NCBI GenBank assembly: GCA_947302515.1
Contig: CAMYVT010000004.1
Location: 1 to 64,000, forward strand
Length of the DNA: 64,000 bases
From: an uncultured Caryophanales bacterium
Lineage (GTDB): Bacteria > Bacillota_I > Bacilli_A > RF39 > UBA660
Direction of reading: 5' to 3'
Shown: one piece after another, positions 17,070 through 25,313 of the stretch
Position numbering within the stretch: the stretch's first letter is position 1
Layout: each line of letters begins with the position of its first letter
The notes under the pieces: generated by a model
Databases searched by the model: none
What the model was told of the DNA's origin: nothing
Seen by the model: only the letters and a program-made list of their open reading frames with translations
Program-made: the position numbers and the translations under genes

Positions 17070-18170
17070 ATGGCAGAAAAGAAAATTAAAAATGAACAGG
17101 CATTAGAAAACAAATGCCCATCTTGTACCGCATCCATTAAATACAAACCTAAATTGGGTAAATTTAAATGTGATTACTGTGGTAGTGAATACACACTAGA
17201 AGAATTAAAAAAATATAATGATAATGCTTCAACTGATAAAAAGAATAAAAAGAAAGAAGATCAACCAGTAGACACATATGATGGATATATATCATATAAA
17301 TGTGAAAGCTGTGGAGCAGAAATTGTAGCGGATAATGAAACTGCTGCAACTTTTTGTGTCTATTGTGGAAATACTGCTATCTTACAAAGCAAATTATCTG
17401 GAGAATTTACTCCTAGTAGAATAATACCATTCCAACAAGAAAAAGATAATGTAATAACAGCTTTTAAAGGCTTATCTAAAGGAAGACCTTTAATGCCTAA
17501 AAGCTTTAATAATGAAAAGAATATTGAAAAGATTAAAGGTGTATATATACCATTCTGGTTATATGATGTAAAAGTATCTGGAGATGTTAACATGACCGGT
17601 AATATAGTTACACATTGGTCCGTTGGGGATACTCACTATACTAAAACAGATACTTATAAAATAGTAAGAGGAGGAGACATGGAATATCATAATATTCCAG
17701 TAGATGGTTCTTCTCACTTTGATAATGATATTATGAATACTCTTGAACCATTTCATTTTAAAGATTTAGTTCAATATAATCATGCATATTTATCAGGATT
17801 CTATGCTGAAAAATATGATGAAGAAGGAGAAAAAGTATTTAATGAAGTTAGCGAAAGAGCAATAAACTCAACTAGAAATTATTTTCAAAATGAACCAAAA
17901 AGATACGCTTCTAAAGTAGTAACATCAAGTACTTTAACATCAGAGGAAGAAAAAAAAGAATATGTATTATTACCAGTATGGATGGTAAATGTTAAATATA
18001 GAGATAAAATGCATATATTTGCCATGAATGGTCAAACAGGAGAATTTATTGGTAATATTCCATTAGATAAGAAAAAAGCAGTACTATATACAATATTAAT
18101 ATTTATAGTATGTATGATAGCTCTTTCTATATTAAGCTATTTAATATATTTAGGAGGGTTGTCTAGATGA
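17070..18170 (+). CDS. Zinc-ribbon protein with C-terminal membrane helix
   Basis: Two zinc-ribbon pairs are visible near the N-terminus: CPSC with CDYC, then CESC with CVYC. A region of mixed strands and helices follows (TPSRIIPFQ, VYIPFWLYDVKV), typical of the TFIIB-type zinc-ribbon proteins found widely in Bacillota, and then a final hydrophobic helix at about 340-362. The function is not established. The ATG at 17070 is preferred over the GTG at 17061 because AGGTGATA is its ribosome site. The stop TGA overlaps the next start (ATGA), a clear translational coupling to the TPM gene. Confidence 0.85.
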   Translation: MAEKKIKNEQALENKCPSCTASIKYKPKLGKFKCDYCGSEYTLEELKKYNDNASTDKKNKKKEDQPVDTYDGYISYKCESCGAEIVADNETAATFCVYCGNTAILQSKLSGEFTPSRIIPFQQEKDNVITAFKGLSKGRPLMPKSFNNEKNIEKIKGVYIPFWLYDVKVSGDVNMTGNIVTHWSVGDTHYTKTDTYKIVRGGDMEYHNIPVDGSSHFDNDIMNTLEPFHFKDLVQYNHAYLSGFYAEKYDEEGEKVFNEVSERAINSTRNYFQNEPKRYASKVVTSSTLTSEEEKKEYVLLPVWMVNVKYRDKMHIFAMNGQTGEFIGNIPLDKKKAVLYTILIFIVCMIALSILSYLIYLGGLSR

Positions 18171-19093
18171 AAAAAGTAATAAAACTATTTACATTATTAA
18201 TATTGTTATATATGATTACTCCAGTATATGCAAAAGAACCAGTACTATGTGATCGTGCTGATATGGAAAATTATGGAGTAAATAAAAAATGGGAAATAAC
18301 AGATAAGAATATAAATAATGTAAAAATAACTCCATGTGTAAATGCAAGTGAAAAAATATATGATTTTTCAGATGTTTTAACAGATGAAGAAGAACAACAG
18401 CTAAGAGAAAAAATAAATGATTATATTAAAAAAACAAATATGGATTTAGTAATAGTAATAGATAGAATACCATATACTATTGATCATACAAATGAAGTAT
18501 ATGCAGCAGATTTTTATGATTATAATGATTTTGGAATAGATTTTGATAACTATAGTGGAACATTATTATTAAGAAATACATACGAAGAAGATCCATATTT
18601 TGATATTTATACATTTGGTGAAGCTCAATTATATTATGATTATGATAGATTACAATACATACTAGATGGAATCTATGATGATCTACATAGTGGTTTATAT
18701 AAAAATGGTTTTAATCACTATATTGAGTATTTAGATACTTATTATGATAGAGGTGTATCTCTTGATAATTACAAATTAGATGAAAATGGATTTTTACAAA
18801 AAAAATATGTATATCCTTTACCATTTGTATTGATAGGTTCATTAGTAATAACTTTTATCATAATGATAATTATGATAAGAAAAAATAAAATGATTATGAA
18901 AGCTACACAAGCAGAGGAATATATGGACCATAATACGATTCATATTACAAACAGACAAGACAATTTTGTTTCAACTCACACAACAAGCTACACAACTTCA
19001 TCAAGTAGTGGTGGAGGTGGTGGCGGAGGCCATCATTCAAGTGGAGGTTCTTCTGGAGGAGGACACTCCAGTGGTGGTGGAAGACACGGTTAA
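18167..19093 (+). CDS. TPM-domain membrane protein with Gly/Ser/His-rich tail
   Basis: An N-terminal signal sequence (cleavage probably near VYAKE) is followed by a TPM (Psb32/MOLO-1) domain at about residues 60-215 (IYDFSDVLTDEEEQQL and MDLVIVI), a membrane helix near 222-244, and a C-terminal tail of almost pure Gly, Ser and His. Proteins of this shape are common in Bacillota and thought to act in envelope maintenance; acid phosphatase activity is known only for plant relatives. The start overlaps the zinc-ribbon gene by 4 nt, and the two families are often neighbours. Confidence 0.88.
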   Translation: MKKVIKLFTLLILLYMITPVYAKEPVLCDRADMENYGVNKKWEITDKNINNVKITPCVNASEKIYDFSDVLTDEEEQQLREKINDYIKKTNMDLVIVIDRIPYTIDHTNEVYAADFYDYNDFGIDFDNYSGTLLLRNTYEEDPYFDIYTFGEAQLYYDYDRLQYILDGIYDDLHSGLYKNGFNHYIEYLDTYYDRGVSLDNYKLDENGFLQKKYVYPLPFVLIGSLVITFIIMIIMIRKNKMIMKATQAEEYMDHNTIHITNRQDNFVSTHTTSYTTSSSSGGGGGGGHHSSGGSSGGGHSSGGGRHG

Positions 19094-19146
19094 TATTTAA
19101 TGTTTATTTAATAAAATAGAGTATATTTAAAGATGAGGTGTTAAAA

Positions 19147-20346
19147 ATGGAAAAAGAATTAAAAGAGAAAGAAGTAGAAAAAAAGAAGAAAAGTGGTAAA
19201 GGAATATATGTAATAATATGTTTATTTATCTTAATAGTGTTTGGAGCATTTATCATAGCTTTAAATAATGTAGGTTTATTAAATATTAATAAACTAGATG
19301 GAGTAACAAATAACAAAAAAGCAACACTACAATATACTGATACAAACACAAAACAAAAAGAAGGAGTATATATAACAGATGTATCAGATGTAGTAGAAGA
19401 AGTAATGCCATCAATTGTTGCAATTACGAGCAAAACATTAGTAAATTCAGGATACTATGGTCCCAGTTTCTTTGGAGAAGACCAATATAGTGAAGGAGCA
19501 GGTTCTGGAATTATTATTAGCCAAACTGATACAGAATTATTAATTCTAACAAACAATCACGTTATAAAAGGAGCAGATGAATTATCAGTACAATTTATTA
19601 ATGGTAAAAGTGCTGATGCTAAAGTAAAAGGAACTTCTGATCGTAAAGATGTTGCTGTAATATCAGTTAATCTTTCTAATTTAGATAAAGAAACTGTAGA
19701 ATCAATTAAAATAGCAACTATGGGAGATAGTAATGAATTAAAAGTAGGTAATGGAATTATTGCTATTGGTAATGCATTGGGATATGGACAATCAGTAACA
19801 ACAGGAGTAGTAAGTGCTTTAGATAGAGAAGTAACAATAGATAATATTACAGCAAAAATGATTCAAATAGATGCCGCTATTAATGGAGGAAACTCAGGAG
19901 GAGCATTACTTAATAGTGCTGGAGAAGTAGTAGGAATAAACTCTGCTAAATACTCATCAGGATCAACTCAAACAGCAAGTATAGAAGGAATGGGATTTGC
20001 TATTCCAATAAGTGATGTAAAAGATATAGTAGAAAACTTAATGAATGGAAATAATGATACCGCAGATGCAACTATAGGTATTGAAGGTGTAATGGTAACT
20101 AATGGAGCTTATAACATGCCTACAGGATTCTATATTTCTAAAGTAGTAGATGGTTCTGGAGCAGATAAAGCAGGTCTAGAAATAGGTAATATTATTACTG
20201 AAATAGAAGGAAAAGAAGTAAAAAGCTTATCTGATATAAAAGATGTTCTTTATACAAAAAATAAAGGCGATAAAATTAAATTAAAAGTTGCTTATGCAAA
20301 TAAAAAATCATATAGTGAAAAAGATGTAGAAGTAACACTATCATAA
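19147..20346 (+). CDS. HtrA/DegP-type membrane serine protease with PDZ domain
   Basis: The protein has a Lys/Glu-rich cytoplasmic start, one membrane helix (about residues 20-42), a trypsin-like protease domain with the triad His138 (NNHVIKG), Asp168 (RKDVAV) and Ser250 (GGNSGGAL), and a C-terminal PDZ domain (about 305-395). This is the standard layout of Gram-positive HtrA, which degrades misfolded secreted proteins outside the membrane. The ATG at 19147 follows GAGGTG, and the in-frame GTG at 19138 lies inside that site. A strong terminator follows. Confidence 0.93.
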   Translation: MEKELKEKEVEKKKKSGKGIYVIICLFILIVFGAFIIALNNVGLLNINKLDGVTNNKKATLQYTDTNTKQKEGVYITDVSDVVEEVMPSIVAITSKTLVNSGYYGPSFFGEDQYSEGAGSGIIISQTDTELLILTNNHVIKGADELSVQFINGKSADAKVKGTSDRKDVAVISVNLSNLDKETVESIKIATMGDSNELKVGNGIIAIGNALGYGQSVTTGVVSALDREVTIDNITAKMIQIDAAINGGNSGGALLNSAGEVVGINSAKYSSGSTQTASIEGMGFAIPISDVKDIVENLMNGNNDTADATIGIEGVMVTNGAYNMPTGFYISKVVDGSGADKAGLEIGNIITEIEGKEVKSLSDIKDVLYTKNKGDKIKLKVAYANKKSYSEKDVEVTLS

Positions 20347-20369
20347 AAGAGAAGAAATTCTCTTTTTTT
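20346..20369 (+). terminator. Intrinsic terminator
   Basis: AAAGAGAA, loop GAAA and TTCTCTTT, then a T tract, directly after the HtrA stop codon. Confidence 0.85.
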
Positions 20370-20399
20370 GTGTTAGAATATATTTAAAGGAATGATTCA

Positions 20400-21059
20400 A
20401 TGAAAGAAAATGAATTATTTAAAAAATGTATCTTTAGCAAAGATAAATGCATAAGTTATGGTTTTAAAGAATATAATAATGAATTAATATATAAAAAATA
20501 TCTATTAAATAATACATTTCAAGCAATAGTAAATATAAATAATAATAAAGTAAAAGTAAAAATAATAGATATAGAAACAAATGAAGAATATATTAATTAT
20601 AGAATAGAAAACAATATAGGAGAGTTTGTAAATACCATTAGAGAAGAAATAAATAAATTATTAGAAGATATTAAGAATAATTGTACAAAAGATAATAATT
20701 TTATTTATAAACAATCTAATAGAATAAGTAATTATATCAAAGAAAAGTATAATACTAATCCAGTATTTCCATGGAATGATGAAAATGCAGTATTTAAAAA
20801 TAATGATACAAATAAATGGTTTGGTATAATAATGTATATTAATAAAAATAAACTAACAAAAGAAGATAAAAAGATAGAAGTAATGAATGTTAAATTACCA
20901 CCAGAATTAATAGATGAATTAGTAACTAAAGAAGGTTATTATAGAGCCTATCATATGAATAAAAAGTATTGGATTACCTTTACTTTAGAGGATATAATAG
21001 ATGATAATGAATTAGAAAAATTGATAGATATAAGCTATCAATATACAGTAAGGAGATAA
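20400..21059 (+). CDS. MmcQ/YjbR-family protein
   Basis: The C-terminal half carries the MmcQ/YjbR pattern: GYYRAYHMNKKYWITFTLED followed by DDNELEKLIDISYQY, where the family has a conserved Lys-x-x-Trp-Ile-x-Val and a Ser-Tyr end. The N-terminal ~110 residues resemble the extra region of longer family members. The fold resembles CyaY-like DNA-binding proteins, but no clear function is known. It starts a transcript that continues into ispH, with 1 nt between stop and start. Confidence 0.78.
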   Translation: MKENELFKKCIFSKDKCISYGFKEYNNELIYKKYLLNNTFQAIVNINNNKVKVKIIDIETNEEYINYRIENNIGEFVNTIREEINKLLEDIKNNCTKDNNFIYKQSNRISNYIKEKYNTNPVFPWNDENAVFKNNDTNKWFGIIMYINKNKLTKEDKKIEVMNVKLPPELIDELVTKEGYYRAYHMNKKYWITFTLEDIIDDNELEKLIDISYQYTVRR

Positions 21060-21060
21060 T

Positions 21061-21912
21061 ATGGAAATAATAATAGGTAAATATAGTGGGTTCTGCAATG
21101 GAGTAAGATTTACTGTAGAAGAAGCAGAAAAAGCACTAAAAGAAGATAGTAATATATATTGTTTAGGAGAAATAGTTCATAATGAAAGAGTAATAAAAAT
21201 ATTAGAAGATAAAGGTATGGTTATTATATCTAATATAGAAGAAGCACCAAATAATTCTAAAGTAATCATAAGAGCACATGGAGAATTAAAGGAAACATAT
21301 GATAAAGCAAAAGAAAAGAATATAGAACTATTAGATCTTACATGTGGAAAAATAAAAGCTATAAGAATAAAGATTAAAAATAAAATGAATGATTCATTTA
21401 TAATTATAATAGGGAAAAAGGATCATCCAGAAACATTGGGTGTACAAAGCTTTTCAGGTAAAGATTCATTCATCATAGAAAACGTAGAAGATATAGAAGA
21501 ATGTAAAGAAAAGTATTTGACATCAAATAAAAATAAAGTATACATAGTATCACAAACTACGTTTAATGGTAATAAATTCGATGAATTAGTAGATAATATT
21601 AAAGAACAATTAGAAGGAGAAATAATTGTTGATAAGACAATATGTGATGCGACAAGTAATCGTCAAGAAGAAACAAATAATTTGTCAAAGAATGTAGATA
21701 TAATGATAATAGTAGGTGGTAAAAAAAGTTCTAACACAAAAGAATTAGAAGTAATATCAAAAGTAAATTGTCAAAGAGTATACTTAGTGCAAGATGTAGA
21801 TGATTTGAAAGAAGTAGATATAAATAGAAATAATAAAATAGGCATTATGGCTGGAGCATCAACTCCTGAAATAGTAGTAAAAGAGATAGTAAACTATTTG
21901 AATAGTATTTAG
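21061..21912 (+). CDS. ispH: 4-hydroxy-3-methylbut-2-enyl diphosphate reductase
   Basis: The protein opens with KYSGFCNGVRFTVEEAEKAL, the first conserved cysteine region of IspH. Later cysteines at DLTCGKIKA and ICDATSNRQEE complete the three-Cys set that holds the 4Fe-4S cluster. The length of 283 residues is normal. It makes IPP and DMAPP in the last step of the MEP pathway, feeding prenyl synthases such as the one at 47679. AAGGAG is its ribosome site. It lies between the YjbR-like gene and a GNAT gene in one operon. Confidence 0.94.
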   Translation: MEIIIGKYSGFCNGVRFTVEEAEKALKEDSNIYCLGEIVHNERVIKILEDKGMVIISNIEEAPNNSKVIIRAHGELKETYDKAKEKNIELLDLTCGKIKAIRIKIKNKMNDSFIIIIGKKDHPETLGVQSFSGKDSFIIENVEDIEECKEKYLTSNKNKVYIVSQTTFNGNKFDELVDNIKEQLEGEIIVDKTICDATSNRQEETNNLSKNVDIMIIVGGKKSSNTKELEVISKVNCQRVYLVQDVDDLKEVDINRNNKIGIMAGASTPEIVVKEIVNYLNSI

Positions 21913-21920
21913 AGGTATAT

Positions 21921-22412
21921 ATGATAATTGAATATGAAGAAAAATATTTAGAAGACGTAAAAGACTTACTAGTAGAACTAGAGGAATATTTAATCTCAAT
22001 AGATGAAGACCACTTAGATCAAATACATGGAGATTATAGAGATAAATTAGCTGAAATAGAATTAAAAGAAATAAATGAAAAGAATGGTAAATGTTATTTA
22101 GCTATTGAAGAAAATGAAGTAGTTGGTTTAATAATGGGAAATATAAGAGTATATGATGAATATGATTATTTAGATTATACATGCCCCAAAACAGGAGACA
22201 TTTTGGAATTAGTAGTATCAAAGAAAAGCAGAGGAAAAGGTATAGGTAATAAACTAATAAAAAGAATGGAAGATTACTTTAAAGGACAAGACTGCGAAAT
22301 AGTATCATTAGAGGTTTTTGCTTATAATAAAAATGCCATAAAATTCTATGATAAAAATGGTTATCACAATAGAATGCATAAAGTAATTAAGAGCATAAAA
22401 ACAGCAGAGTAA
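21921..22412 (+). CDS. GNAT-family N-acetyltransferase
   Basis: The 163-residue single-domain GNAT has the acetyl-CoA loop SKKSRGKGIGNKLIKRME and a C-terminal VFAYNKNAIKFYDKNGY strand typical of the fold. The substrate is unknown. It begins 8 nt after ispH with an AGAGGTAT site and ends at a terminator, so it closes the 20400-22412 operon. Confidence 0.88.
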   Translation: MIIEYEEKYLEDVKDLLVELEEYLISIDEDHLDQIHGDYRDKLAEIELKEINEKNGKCYLAIEENEVVGLIMGNIRVYDEYDYLDYTCPKTGDILELVVSKKSRGKGIGNKLIKRMEDYFKGQDCEIVSLEVFAYNKNAIKFYDKNGYHNRMHKVIKSIKTAE

Positions 22413-22427
22413 ACCTTTGCTGTTTTT
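22397..22427 (+). terminator. Intrinsic terminator
   Basis: AAAAACAGCA and TGCTGTTTTT form a 10-bp stem with an 11-nt loop. The stop codon of the GNAT gene lies inside it. Confidence 0.75.
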
Positions 22428-22436
22428 AAAAAAGTG

Positions 22437-22464
22437 TTGACAAATATAGATATTCTAGTATAAT
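22437..22464 (+). promoter_or_regulatory. Promoter of the tRNA-Gly gene
   Basis: A perfect TTGACA (22437-22442) and a perfect TATAAT (22459-22464) are separated by 16 nt. Transcription should start near 22471, about 60 nt before the tRNA. Confidence 0.85.
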
Positions 22465-22481
22465 TAAATATGTCTACTTTA

Positions 22482-22523
22482 TTTAGTCGACCTTTGCTAT
22501 CGGAAAGGCTGAGGTTGATTAAA
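22482..22523 (+). promoter_or_regulatory. Structured pre-tRNA leader that can also pair with the tRNA
   Basis: TTTAGTCGACC (22482-22492) and GGTTGATTAAA (22513-22523) form an 11-bp stem with two G-U pairs. Within the same leader, GGCTGAGGTT (22507-22516) is the exact complement of AACCTCAGCC (22551-22560) in the tRNA anticodon arm, so two structures exclude each other. No T-box core motif is present. Confidence 0.55.
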
Positions 22524-22529
22524 ACATAT

Positions 22530-22603
22530 GCGGATGTAGTTTAATGGTAGAACCTCAGCCTTCCAAGCTGACTACGAGGGTTCGATTCCCTTCATCCGCT
22601 CCA
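22530..22603 (+). tRNA. tRNA-Gly (anticodon TCC)
   Basis: A complete cloverleaf can be drawn: acceptor stem GCGGATG with CATCCGC, D arm around AATGGTA, anticodon stem TCAGC with GCTGA around loop CTTCCAA (anticodon TCC), T arm with TTCGATT, discriminator T and an encoded CCA (22601-22603). It decodes GGA and, with modification, GGG. A consensus promoter lies upstream and a terminator directly downstream, so it is transcribed alone. Confidence 0.96.
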
Positions 22604-22616
22604 GTGGAATGAATCG

Positions 22617-22645
22617 GACTATTGGAGTACCAATAGTCTTTTTTT
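22617..22645 (+). terminator. Intrinsic terminator of the tRNA-Gly transcript
   Basis: GACTATTGG and CCAATAGTC form a 9-bp stem with a 4-nt loop followed by seven T residues. Confidence 0.88.
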
Positions 22646-22650
22646 GTGTC

Positions 22651-22694
22651 ATGAAGGGAATCTAACCCAAAGTAGTTATTTGGAAGGCTGAGGG
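22651..22694 (-). repeat. Degenerate inverted copy of the tRNA-Gly anticodon-to-T-arm region
   Basis: Read on the minus strand, this 44-nt stretch matches tRNA positions 22552-22595 in four exact blocks: CCTCAGCCTTCCAA, ACTAC, GGGTT and GATTCCCTTCAT (36 of 44 positions by eye). It lacks the acceptor and D arms and cannot be a working tRNA. It may be a relic of an integration site or of a rearrangement at this locus. Confidence 0.75.
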
Positions 22695-22757
22695 AAATCT
22701 ACAAGTACAGAAAAAATCTAAAAAAAAGAGAATAATATATATGAAAGGAGGATAAAT

Positions 22758-23516
22758 ATGCCAAATATTCCAGCTGGATATCAAAATGAATTTTTATTTG
22801 TACTTGAATTTAATAATAAAAAAGTAAAAGAATTAAATCCATTACTAAGAGAAGTAATTGATGACATATTTCCAAATTGTCATGAAGATTCATTAATAAA
22901 ATCATGGAGAAATCACCTTAATTATCAAAAAGGTGATATTATGGTTAAGATAGATGACATAATAAAATCGATAAGCATAAAAATGGGCAGTAAGAATTCT
23001 GTTCATGTACAAAAATTAGAATCTTTCGAAAAATTATTAAAATCTCAAGGGATTAATAATAGAATAATTGAATATTATAAAAACTTTCATTATGGAATAG
23101 ATATAAGAGATAAAGAAAAAACACTTAGTTCAAAGGAGTTTTCTTCCCAATATCCTAAAATAATAAAAAAAATCAATAAATATTTTAGAAAAATTGATAT
23201 AGATAAAATAATTGATGGTTTTATTCTTCGTGGAAGATTTTCCAAAAGCAGTGTCGCAGGAATAATATATGGAACACCAAATGATTTTTTATGGATTAAT
23301 AAAAATGATATTATTAGTATTATAAAACAAACCCAAAATAGAAAATCAACAACTGTACATATTGGTTGTTTATATATTCAACCATTAAATAGATGTATAA
23401 ATCACAATAATAAATATGAATGGGCAAAAGATTATATTCAAGTTAAATGGTATTCGCTCTTTGATGATATTATCGAATATAAAAATAAAATATGTTATAA
23501 TCAAAATAGAGAGTGA
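22758..23516 (+). CDS. Unrecognised protein, possibly a restriction-endonuclease-like fold
   Basis: The 252-residue protein resembles orphan proteins of Bacillota that begin MPNIPAGYQNE, but I know no named family. An early GDIMVKIDDIIKSISIKMG segment could be a degenerate PD-(D/E)xK core (Asp, then about 13 residues, then Ser-Ile-Lys), and the later IIYGTPNDFLWI, TVHIGCLYIQPLNR and IQVKWYS look like beta strands of a nucleic-acid enzyme. This is speculative. It follows the tRNA-Gly and its inverted copy, typical of acquired genes. The ribosome site is AAAGGAGG. It ends in TGA, rare in this window. Confidence 0.6.
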   Translation: MPNIPAGYQNEFLFVLEFNNKKVKELNPLLREVIDDIFPNCHEDSLIKSWRNHLNYQKGDIMVKIDDIIKSISIKMGSKNSVHVQKLESFEKLLKSQGINNRIIEYYKNFHYGIDIRDKEKTLSSKEFSSQYPKIIKKINKYFRKIDIDKIIDGFILRGRFSKSSVAGIIYGTPNDFLWINKNDIISIIKQTQNRKSTTVHIGCLYIQPLNRCINHNNKYEWAKDYIQVKWYSLFDDIIEYKNKICYNQNRE

Positions 23517-23520
23517 TTAT

Positions 23521-24228
23521 ATGAATGAAAATACAACAATAGCAGTATTCTATATCGCAACAGGTGATTATAAAAAATTATTTTCAGAGTTTATTGACTC
23601 TTTAGATAATTTTTTCCCTAAATGCAAGAAAATAGTTAAAGTAATTTCAGATGGGCTAGAGGAATACAAAGACTATGAAAAAGGAAATGTAAAAGTAGAG
23701 TTATGTCCACGTATTAATGATTATCCATGGCCAATAATAACTCTATATAAAATGTGGCATATCTTAGAAAACTTTGATGAATCATGTGATTATGCCTGCT
23801 ATTTTAATGGTAATGCTACTATTAATAAACATGCAGAAGATATATTTGATTTAGATAAAGTAACTGTATCATATCATTCATTTAATTCTAATCATAAAGC
23901 CTATAATCCATGGACTTATATTAATATTAATCCATCATCCATTGCTTACTTAGAAAACGAAACATATGAGTATATTCAAGGAGGATTCTTTTTTGGAACC
24001 ACAAAGTTGATTAGAAAGCTATGTGAAGAGATAGTTAATATGGTTAAATATGATACTAATCGTTCTATAATTGCTCAATGGCATGATGAATCATACCTAA
24101 ATAAATGGTGTTATATGAATTCAGATATTGTTGATAAAAAATATCTTATGACAGTTTACAAAGATGAAATTGATTTAACAAAATTTATTTATTTGAGATC
24201 AAAAAAAGATTATTCAATACAAAAATAA
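23521..24228 (+). CDS. GT6-family glycosyltransferase (bacterial ABO-transferase homologue)
   Basis: The 235-residue protein is a minimal GT6 catalytic domain: IAVFYIATGDYKKLF at the start, ITLYKMW, NGN at residues 96-98 (YFNGNATI) where animal GT6 enzymes have the metal-binding DxD, QGGFFFGTTKLI, and WHDESYLNKW near 187-196. Bacterial GT6 enzymes characteristically carry NxN and work without metal. The family adds alpha-1,3-linked Gal or GalNAc to galactosides, as in blood-group antigens. No membrane segment is present, so it is probably cytosolic. The start at 23521 follows GAGTGAT, and TATAAT lies inside the end of the preceding gene. The acceptor is unknown. Confidence 0.85.
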   Translation: MNENTTIAVFYIATGDYKKLFSEFIDSLDNFFPKCKKIVKVISDGLEEYKDYEKGNVKVELCPRINDYPWPIITLYKMWHILENFDESCDYACYFNGNATINKHAEDIFDLDKVTVSYHSFNSNHKAYNPWTYININPSSIAYLENETYEYIQGGFFFGTTKLIRKLCEEIVNMVKYDTNRSIIAQWHDESYLNKWCYMNSDIVDKKYLMTVYKDEIDLTKFIYLRSKKDYSIQK

Positions 24229-24254
24229 AAGAACATTACTGTTCTTTTTTTTTT
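24227..24254. terminator. Bidirectional terminator between convergent genes
   Basis: AAAGAACA, loop TTAC and TGTTCTTT, with T runs on both strands, serve the GT6 gene (+) and the CHAP gene (-). Confidence 0.85.
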
Positions 24255-25191
24255 ATTTAGGTACTGGTGTAGCATATCCATATACTAAGCTACGTTCACG
24301 ATTCTTAATTGCAACACAACTACTTCCTGCATCTCCAGATGTATTACCTTCTAATGTTTCTATTGTACCATCACCATTATCCTGAATTACAAAACCAACA
24401 TGATCTGTACTCCAATCTGCATCCCAGTTAAATAATACAACATCTCCTGCTTGAGGACTATATGATGGATCATATTCATCAGAATCTGAATAACCCATTA
24501 CCTCAGCACCAATGTCTAAATGAACAACAGAACCATTATTACGTAAGGCATAGAAAATATCATAATCATCTCCACCGTCTCCAGCAACACTACATCTTGG
24601 AATATTATATCCATGTTCAATAAGCATTTCAGAAGCAAAATCTGCACACCATTGACCATCATGGAATCCTAGACCTTGATAATCATATATAGTTTTTCCA
24701 ACTTCACTATAAAGAGATTCAACAAATGCTTTATTTGCAGCACTACCTCCAGCAGCATAAACTTTCATACCAACTGTAGAAATAGTTGCTGATAATGGTG
24801 TTGCTTCTAGTGTCGTTGAAGAAGCTGTGTTTAAAGCGTTTATTATTCCATCTTTAATTTTATTTAAATCAATATTCATATTATAAAGATTATTATCAAT
24901 AGTGGTAGTAGATTGATTAGCAGCAACAGCATTTGCTCTTGCCGTTTCCATCTCAGATATTTGTCCCCTTAAACTCTCATATCTTTCATATTCGCTACAG
25001 GCATGAGATAAAGATGCCATTTGATTTTGAATGACATTATATTCAGAAATAAAACTGTTTGCTTGACTTAAAAGACTTTGTTGAGATTTACCTAACCATA
25101 CACCATTCAAATCTCCAATAATAGAACTGTAGTCACTAAGTTTTCTAATGAATTCACTTGCATCACTACTTACTGTACCACTACTTTCCAT
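24253..25191 (-). CDS. WXG-like domain fused to a CHAP peptidoglycan hydrolase
   Basis: The N-terminal ~100 residues look like a WXG100/LXG-type helical hairpin, with the Trp-x-Gly turn in GVWLGKSQQ and long flanking helices; there is no Sec signal peptide. A second helical region (about 100-140) and a linker lead to a CHAP domain (about 175-312) with the nucleophile in WCADFASEM, the His in DHVGFV and an EGNT strand. CHAP domains cleave wall peptides as amidases or endopeptidases. The WXG-like domain suggests export by a type VII system, but no such system is in the window. The second of two ATGs (25191) is better spaced from GGTGA. Confidence 0.8.
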   Translation of the reverse strand: MESSGTVSSDASEFIRKLSDYSSIIGDLNGVWLGKSQQSLLSQANSFISEYNVIQNQMASLSHACSEYERYESLRGQISEMETARANAVAANQSTTTIDNNLYNMNIDLNKIKDGIINALNTASSTTLEATPLSATISTVGMKVYAAGGSAANKAFVESLYSEVGKTIYDYQGLGFHDGQWCADFASEMLIEHGYNIPRCSVAGDGGDDYDIFYALRNNGSVVHLDIGAEVMGYSDSDEYDPSYSPQAGDVVLFNWDADWSTDHVGFVIQDNGDGTIETLEGNTSGDAGSSCVAIKNRERSLVYGYATPVPK

Positions 25192-25286
25192 CATATCACC
25201 AGATTTCTTTCCTTATTATATAGTAATTATATCATACAAGAATGTAAAAAATAATTATTAAAATTCAATTGTACACTTTAATACGT

Positions 25287-25313
25287 AAAAAAAACTAGTT
25301 ATACTAGTTTTTT
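25287..25313. terminator. Bidirectional terminator
   Basis: AACTAGT, loop TAT and ACTAGTT are flanked by A and T runs on both sides; it serves mainly the minus-strand GT4 gene. Confidence 0.8.

Noticed and set aside
22471..22530. A T-box riboswitch near the tRNA-Gly gene.
   Set aside because: No T-box bulge motif or specifier loop is present, and the leader feeds directly into a tRNA gene rather than a synthetase or amino-acid gene.
23514..23516. Recoding of TGA to tryptophan, as in mycoplasmas.
   Set aside because: TGA ends at least two genes at positions that make sense (18168-18170 and 23514-23516) and no in-frame TGA is needed within any gene.
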